In this document: positions 60,554-64,000 of the stretch, one piece after another
Position numbering within the stretch: position 1 is the stretch's first letter
Layout: every line of letters begins with the position of its first letter
Source: Jacaranda mimosifolia
Taxonomy: Eukaryota > Streptophyta > Magnoliopsida > Lamiales > Bignoniaceae
Length of the DNA: 64,000 nucleotides
Direction: 5' to 3'
Assembly (NCBI GenBank): GCA_018894105.1
Contig: CM032117.1
Coordinates: forward strand, 29,306,501-29,370,500
Notes under the pieces: generated by a model
Databases searched by the model: none
Seen by the model: only the letters and a program-made list of their open reading frames with translations
What the model was told of the DNA's origin: nothing
Position numbers and translations under genes: made by a program

Positions 60554-61042
60554 GTGACAGTGGAAATTGCTAATTTTGAGGTTAGAATAATTCTGGTCGA
60601 TAACGGCAGCTCTACCAACATAATTTTCTTGTCGGCCCTGAAAAGGATGAAGTTGGGCAAGCTTAAGTTCGAACTAATACGTACCCTACTTGTCGAATTT
60701 GGATGGATCAAGATCATCCTGGTAGGATCTATAAGTTTATCCACTTCTCTTGGTGAAGCACCCAAGAGGCAGACCTTGATGATTAGTTACTTAGTGATTG
60801 ACGCCCCATTCACCTATATCGCCATCATTGGGAAGCCAACACTGAATAATTTTAGAGTTGTTACTTCTACCTACCACATGAAGGTAAAGTTCTCAATAGT
60901 AGCTAGAACCGGTGAACTGCTCTGCAATATGAAAAATGCATGGCAATGCTACACAATCTCGATCGAGGCAAATGAACAGAAACCTCATCCAAAACTGAAA
61001 CCCTCGGGAGACATCCTAATAATGGAGCATAATAAGGGATAG
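60554..61042 (+). pseudogene. Ty3/gypsy aspartic protease fragment
   Basis: An uninterrupted 162-codon stretch with the retropepsin-like pattern of plant gypsy elements. The active-site region reads LVDNGSSTNIIF, where D-T/S-G is expected, so the centre is changed to D-N-G. The downstream conserved region IIGKPTLNNFRVVTSTYHMK matches the flap-to-C-terminus part of the family. It ends before reverse transcriptase. Being cut off from the rest of pol, it is not expected to work. Confidence 0.75.
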
Positions 61043-61071
61043 AACAACAAAAAGAGGACGAGAGAAGAAAT

Positions 61072-63276
61072 TGTTGGAATAGTGCCCTATAGCTAATTAG
61101 GTTAGTGTGTAAAACTATTCCTCTTATGATACAATCTTATTGAATGACATTCTTATTAAATGGCCGTCTTCATCTTATGTTTTCTTTTCTTCACTTGCAT
61201 TTGGTTGAAACCCTTAAATCATATAAGACTATGGGAATTGGTCATGCATATGATGGTAATCATGAAATAAGTCTCTATGGTCATGATTTTAAAGTATTAC
61301 AAGTCATAGAAACTTATGAGATAGGGTATCTCAGATTCGGATAGACTTGCACTAACGATGCATATTCCAAGGGTTGGAAATTGCTCCGTTTCATGGGCAA
61401 TCTATGTGAGACATATATATGCATATTAATGGGTGCTTTTTAGAGAACAACTGAAGACCCACCAAAAGAATCTACTAGATAGTTGTAGTGGCACGCCGAT
61501 AGTGGCAAGTTCTCTAACTTATGATAGTGCACATAATTAGTCCTTGAACAAGAAGATCCACAGTAACCTTATGTTTAGGTCCTTATGCTTTAACTTTTCC
61601 CCGACCATGTAGCGGGTCATATGGGGTTGAGATTGGGCATGAGCTACTTAAGCATGGAGGTTTGTGAGATCTAAGATGTGATCTATCTCCTTAATATTGT
61701 GAAGAATAAGTGCATCTCTTATGTATTCTATAATGATTGATTTCAAGAAATCCTTGCGTAAGGTAGTATGACAATTTGATAAGGTGTTTTCCAAAGTTGA
61801 GGTCATAAAATGGATCGAACATTGATGTAGAGACATAGTTATTGAGGCTACTAGGGAGCTGACAGATATCTTTCCCTAGGCCTCTTTCGAAAGATAGGAG
61901 ATGGAATGACCGTATTTGCTTGGTAAGCGTGAGCTATAATGGTTCATCAAGATATAATTCATTTATCTAATTAGTTGGGTTCCATGGGCTTGTTGCTAAA
62001 CATCGACCATGGAGATTGGCTACTTTTCAATTAATAGAGATTAATTGAAAGAGTTATTAGTTTAAAGAGTTTAAACTAATGTAAATATTCAATATTCAAA
62101 ATATCACAATGAGTTGTGAGCCCATATCCAATGAATGGATGAACCTAATAGGTCACACACAAAAGTCTAAGGAAACTCTTATTTGATATGATGAAGTTTC
62201 TAAGGAATTAGAAAATTCATGCTATGCATTTTTGGAGAAAGAAACAACTGACTTATTTGATTGGTCATTTTGGCTTGATTAATTTAAGTGTTTAATTAAT
62301 CAAAATAATTTAAGGAGTTAATTCAGGCCAATTAAACTAAGGAATTAATTTAATTATTGCCATATGACAATTAATTAGTCAACTTAAAGAATTAAGTTAA
62401 CTCTAATTAACTTAAAGAGCTAAGTTAATTAACTTAAGGAATTAAGTTAAATTAATTAAATTAAAGAGTTAATTTAACTAAATTAAGAATTTGATTTTAG
62501 AGGGAAATCAAATGGAAGAGTCCATTTGAATTTAAGTTAATTAGCATTTTATTTCACAAGATGAAATACAAATGTAAATTAAAATGCAAATGCATACACA
62601 AGTTGGCAACTTGGCCAAAATGCATGGAGGGTGTGATGGAAGCATCCAAGAGCTTCCATCGCCTCTACAAATAGGACATGTGGCTAGCCACTTGGTGTTG
62701 TTGGCAATCTTCACATTTTCCCTCCAAAAATGTGATATAATTTATGTGTTGAAAAATCACACCAAAAATTCTCTCCTCCCTCTCTCCTCCAAAACTGCCA
62801 CACCCATCACTATCTTCATCTCTTGTTTTAGCAAACGTGAGTTTGGTTGAGAGCTTGCCTAAGGTGTGTGGACTTGTTCATTGGAGGTCCAACATTTGGG
62901 GGCTTAGAATTCCTTGGTGGATCATTATTCAGACCGTTTTTTGGAGGCACCATTAGGGGATCCATTATCATCAGATTATAGTGATATTTGGCCAAATTTT
63001 CAATCATTTAGTGATGCTTAGATCTACCATTTTTGCCTATTTTTGGAGCATTCAAAGGAGAGCTTTGAGATCAAACCATTAGAACTTGTAGATCTTCCAA
63101 TATAAGAGTCTTTGGTGTAATCTTGTCAAATCCTTTGTTTCTATTTACAAAGGTAAATTTTATACCTTCAAATCCTTATTTGATGCATGATTATGAACCT
63201 TGATAAGGAGAGGATTGGTTTTATTTTGCCTATTTTTGGTTTTAATATTTAGATCTCAATCCTTCTCTATCTTTCA
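61072..63276 (+). repeat. E6 5' LTR
   Basis: Full length. It carries the inverted-repeat array around 62270-62490, a sequence-shifted promoter palindrome, and an antisense open frame (61836-61648) matching that of other LTRs. Confidence 0.88.
62635..62674 (+). promoter_or_regulatory. Palindrome plus TATA-like box of E6 5' LTR
   Basis: GATGGAAGC (62635-62643) and GCTTCCATC (62652-62660) pair perfectly around an 8-bp centre. The arms differ from the GTGTGATGCC type of the other + strand LTRs. CTCTACAAATAGG follows, a weakened form of the CTATAAATAG box at 59244. Confidence 0.55.
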
Positions 63277-63278
63277 AG

Positions 63279-63291
63279 TTGTATCGGAGCC
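63279..63291 (+). other. E6 primer-binding site
   Basis: TTGTATCGGAGCC, with one change from TGGTATCGGAGCC, 2 bp after the LTR end. Confidence 0.8.
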
Positions 63292-64000
63292 ATTTTCATG
63301 CCTAAATTTGGATTTTTGTGAATTAATTCATGTCATGAATTGATTTTAGATCTCCAAACATTTGATTCAATTGAATAATTTGAGTGTTTAGATGATTTTG
63401 TATGTGGCTTTACGTGTGTTGAATTAAAATACGACAATATGTGTTTAAGTATTATTTCATATGTTAGCATGATTTTGATTCAAATCTTATGATGTTAATT
63501 ATTGACTTAGCATTGAATGATGTTATATGTTGATATGGCATGTTAATTATAATTTTGATGAGTTTTGGCTATTTTTGAGTCCAATTGGATTTGAGTTAAT
63601 TGGAGATTTTTGGAGAATATTGATTCTCACTTATATTTGACTTTTGAAGCTATTTGAACACTTGAATTTCTATTTTTGAAAGGTGTTTTGAATCTAGAAA
63701 TTTGTCTAAATTGTGTGAAAATGAGTTATGGAAGTGCCCATAAGATTTTGGAGTACAAAAACAACAATTGAAGGACCAAAACATGGCCACTAGGTGGCTA
63801 GGCAAAAGCTATTGCACAGCTGTCCAGCTTTGTAGGCAGTAAGGCGTGCCTAGGCGAGCAGTTGTGGGCAGTAGCCATAAGAAGGTTGTCTTTTGGCCGT
63901 TTTGGCATTCATTTGTTATATTTTGTGCTTCTAACCTATTTTTCACACATATTTAGATTCACAAAAGTTGTGCAAGTGTTTCAATATAATGTTGGCCATT
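63292..64000 (+). other. E6 leader, continues past the window
   Basis: Matches the first 0.7 kb of the E2, E3 and E5 leaders, including the GC-rich island (about 63785-63880) and a stretch whose minus-strand frame stays open (about 63790-63650). No sense gene. Confidence 0.65.

Larger units (their letters stand above)
57510..61071 (+). mobile_element. Ty3/gypsy gag-protease fragment split by a solo LTR
   Basis: The parts are 57510-57649 and 59851-61071. The left part translates to ESHRNFFARFNIKVLKIDN, a Gag stretch typical of plant Ty3/gypsy elements. The right part continues with STEELLDLAKRYMTKEDM and reaches a retropepsin-like protease. Reverse transcriptase and LTRs of this element are not in the window. 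It is bounded on the left by the E5 3' LTR and on the right by the E6 LTR. Confidence 0.75.
61072..64000 (+). mobile_element. Element E6: 5' LTR and leader start of a Ty1/copia element
   Basis: LTR 61072-63276 (TGTTGGAATAGTGCCC to CTTTCA, 2205 bp), primer-binding site at 63279 and leader to the window end. Left flank is gaaat; the right end is outside. Inserted into the gypsy fragment. Confidence 0.88.

Noticed and set aside
1..64000. Host protein-coding genes
   Set aside because: Both strands were considered. Every substantial coding signal belongs to Ty1/copia or Ty3/gypsy polyproteins, and no exon-like series with a cellular domain was seen.

Overview
This window is plant nuclear repeat DNA. 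It is AT-rich, has no recognisable host gene, rRNA or tRNA, and is built almost entirely of nested, decayed LTR retrotransposons of one Ty1/copia family group. The family has LTRs of about 2.2 kb that typically open with TGTTGGAATAG and close with CA. Its primer-binding site reads TGGTATCGGAGCC (initiator-Met tRNA type), and about 2 kb of leader separates that site from a gag starting MAKN. A 6.8 kb CACTA DNA transposon and a short Ty3/gypsy fragment are also present. The species cannot be named from the sequence.

Layout. 1-3887: a + strand LTR whose 5' end lies outside the window, split by a solo LTR (932-3136, 5-bp duplication gaaat). 3888-8671: element E1 on the minus strand (partial protease and gag, leader, truncated LTR). 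8672-24253: element E2 on the plus strand. Its 5' LTR is interrupted by the CACTA transposon (9832-16673, duplication gag), its leader by a solo LTR (18607-20821, duplication ataag), and its pol is cut at the integrase. 24254-27863: a minus-strand LTR piece carrying a solo LTR (24799-27035). 27864-38050: element E3, structurally complete but without matching flanks. 38051-57509: element E5, whose 5' LTR is missing its first half and is split by E4 (38474-48732, minus strand). E4 is the only structurally complete element here with a perfect target duplication (taagc). 57510-61071: Ty3/gypsy gag-protease fragment split by a solo LTR (57650-59845). 61072-64000: 5' LTR and leader start of E6, running off the window.

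All gag-pol regions are pseudogenes with frameshifts, stops and catalytic changes, so nothing here looks autonomous. E4 and E5 keep the most domains. The LTRs still show a promoter-like block: an inverted repeat just upstream of a TATA box.

I found no cellular pathway and no clearly new biological system. The observations most worth checking are cis-elements shared by the copies: a promoter palindrome whose arms change together between subfamilies, an array of hairpins with GGAG-like loops in the LTR, a stop codon at the same gag-protease codon in several copies, a four-copy motif and a GTGCAC hairpin in the leader, and two antisense reading frames that stay open in many copies.
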